Below are positions 63,496 to 64,000 of a stretch of DNA of 64,000 bases, one piece after another (position 1 is the first letter of the stretch; each line of letters starts with the position of its first letter). Origin of the DNA: Microbacter margulisiae. Its GTDB lineage: Bacteria > Bacteroidota > Bacteroidia > Bacteroidales > Paludibacteraceae. The notes beneath the pieces were generated by a model. The model searched no databases and was not told the origin of the DNA. It saw nothing but the letters and a program-made list of their open reading frames with translations. Location of the stretch: positions 620,001 through 684,000 of the forward strand of contig NZ_JACHYB010000001.1 of NCBI RefSeq assembly GCF_014192515.1. The letters are read 5' to 3'. The position numbers and the translations under genes were made by a program.

Positions 63496-64000
63496 ATGTA
63501 TAGAACACATACCTGTGGCGAATTACGCCTTCAAAATGTCAACGAATCTGTGATTTTATCCGGTTGGGTACAACGCATTCGTAAAATGGGAGGAATGACT
63601 TTTGTTGATTTAAGGGATCGTTTTGGCATCACACAATTGGTATTTGATCAGGAAAAGAATCCAAAATTGTTTGAGAAAGCCAATCGATTAGGAAGAGAGT
63701 GGGTAATTCAATGTCAAGGTATTGTTGCTGAGCGTAGCAATAAAAATTTACATTTAAATACCGGCGAGATTGAAATTATCGCTGCTGAGTTAAGCATTCT
63801 CAATGAGTCGAAAATTCCTCCTTTTACCATCGAAGATGATACAGATGGAGGAGATGATTTAAGAATGGAGTACAGATATATTGATCTAAGGCGGAATACT
63901 GTGCGTAAAAATTTAGAATTACGTCACTTAATTGCATTGGAGGTTCGAAAATATTTAAGTGAGCATAATTTTTTAGAGGTTGAAACTCCTGTTTTAATTA
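63496..64000 (+). CDS. aspS: Aspartyl-tRNA synthetase, 5' part
   Basis: 168 codons are visible before the window ends. The N-terminal OB-fold anticodon-binding domain is clear: [44 protein letters not shown], and the linker [24 protein letters not shown] leading into class II motif 1 with FLEVETPVL at the right edge. It attaches aspartate to tRNA-Asp. Being cut by the window end, its discriminating/non-discriminating type cannot be judged. Confidence 0.96.
   Translation, partial: MYRTHTCGELRLQNVNESVILSGWVQRIRKMGGMTFVDLRDRFGITQLVFDQEKNPKLFEKANRLGREWVIQCQGIVAERSNKNLHLNTGEIEIIAAELSILNESKIPPFTIEDDTDGGDDLRMEYRYIDLRRNTVRKNLELRHLIALEVRKYLSEHNFLEVETPVLI

Noticed and set aside
1..64000. CRISPR arrays, insertion sequences, prophage, toxin-antitoxin or restriction systems
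   Set aside because: I looked for regularly spaced repeats, transposases, and paired small genes and saw none; only two integrase remnants testify to mobile DNA.

Overview
This window looks like chromosome from a member of the Bacteroidota, most likely the order Bacteroidales. The evidence is of three kinds. First, the gene families: a type IX secretion protein (PorQ), a bacterial serine palmitoyltransferase, a NigD-like lipoprotein, DUF3822 next to rsmD, and a MaeB with a phosphotransacetylase tail. Second, syntenies I know from Bacteroidales: lysS-gpsA-pgi, coaX-outer membrane protein-lptC-CNNM, and porQ-cmk. Third, many starts are preceded by the Bacteroidota sigma -7 element TAnnTTTG, while clear Shine-Dalgarno sequences are rare. 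The DNA is AT-rich, and intergenic DNA more so. Genus cannot be fixed from the sequence alone.

Layout. 1-7.8 kb is housekeeping: the end of a fructose-6-phosphate aldolase, tatA, coaD, the lysS-gpsA-pgi operon, an MsrB-MsrA fusion and hisC. 7.9-12.4 kb is the most accessory-looking part: tRNA-Ser(CGA), a truncated tyrosine recombinase, a very large OmpA-domain surface protein carrying a G8 tract, and a NigD-like lipoprotein. 12.6-29.4 kb carries an orphan LutB-like iron-sulfur protein, envelope genes (FKBP isomerase, PBP4, GT39 mannosyltransferase-like protein), DUF3822-rsmD, the coaX-OMP-lptC-CNNM operon, rplS, yebC, a barrel/lipoprotein pair and dnaX. 29.4-30.5 kb holds a decayed integrase beside tRNA-Gly(CCC). 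30.6-43.6 kb has serine palmitoyltransferase, an amino-acid permease and a co-directional run: deoC, prolyl oligopeptidase, lactonase, ABC ATPase, lipid kinase, parC and a solute-binding protein. 43.6-56.8 kb is mostly minus-strand envelope and RNA genes (cmk, porQ, lipB, mtgA, recR, rluB-like, DUF349, dgkA, marC, GT2, rlmD), with engB, rfbB and xseB on the plus strand. 57-64 kb has a long AT-rich control region in front of an Xre regulator, then pyrK-pyrD, folA, maeB-DUF3109 and the start of aspS.

How the genes fit together. Most are core functions. Envelope building is prominent: LptC, MtgA, PBP4, two glycosyltransferases, sphingolipid entry by serine palmitoyltransferase, two lipid-kinase families, and PorQ for protein secretion. 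I found no complete defence system, CRISPR array, prophage or insertion sequence. The signals most worth following are an A9 slippage-type tract exactly at the gamma/tau boundary of dnaX, a G8 tract that could switch the large OmpA protein off, two integrase remnants each beside a tRNA gene, and a cluster of TGTAAA/TTTACA half-sites upstream of the Xre regulator.
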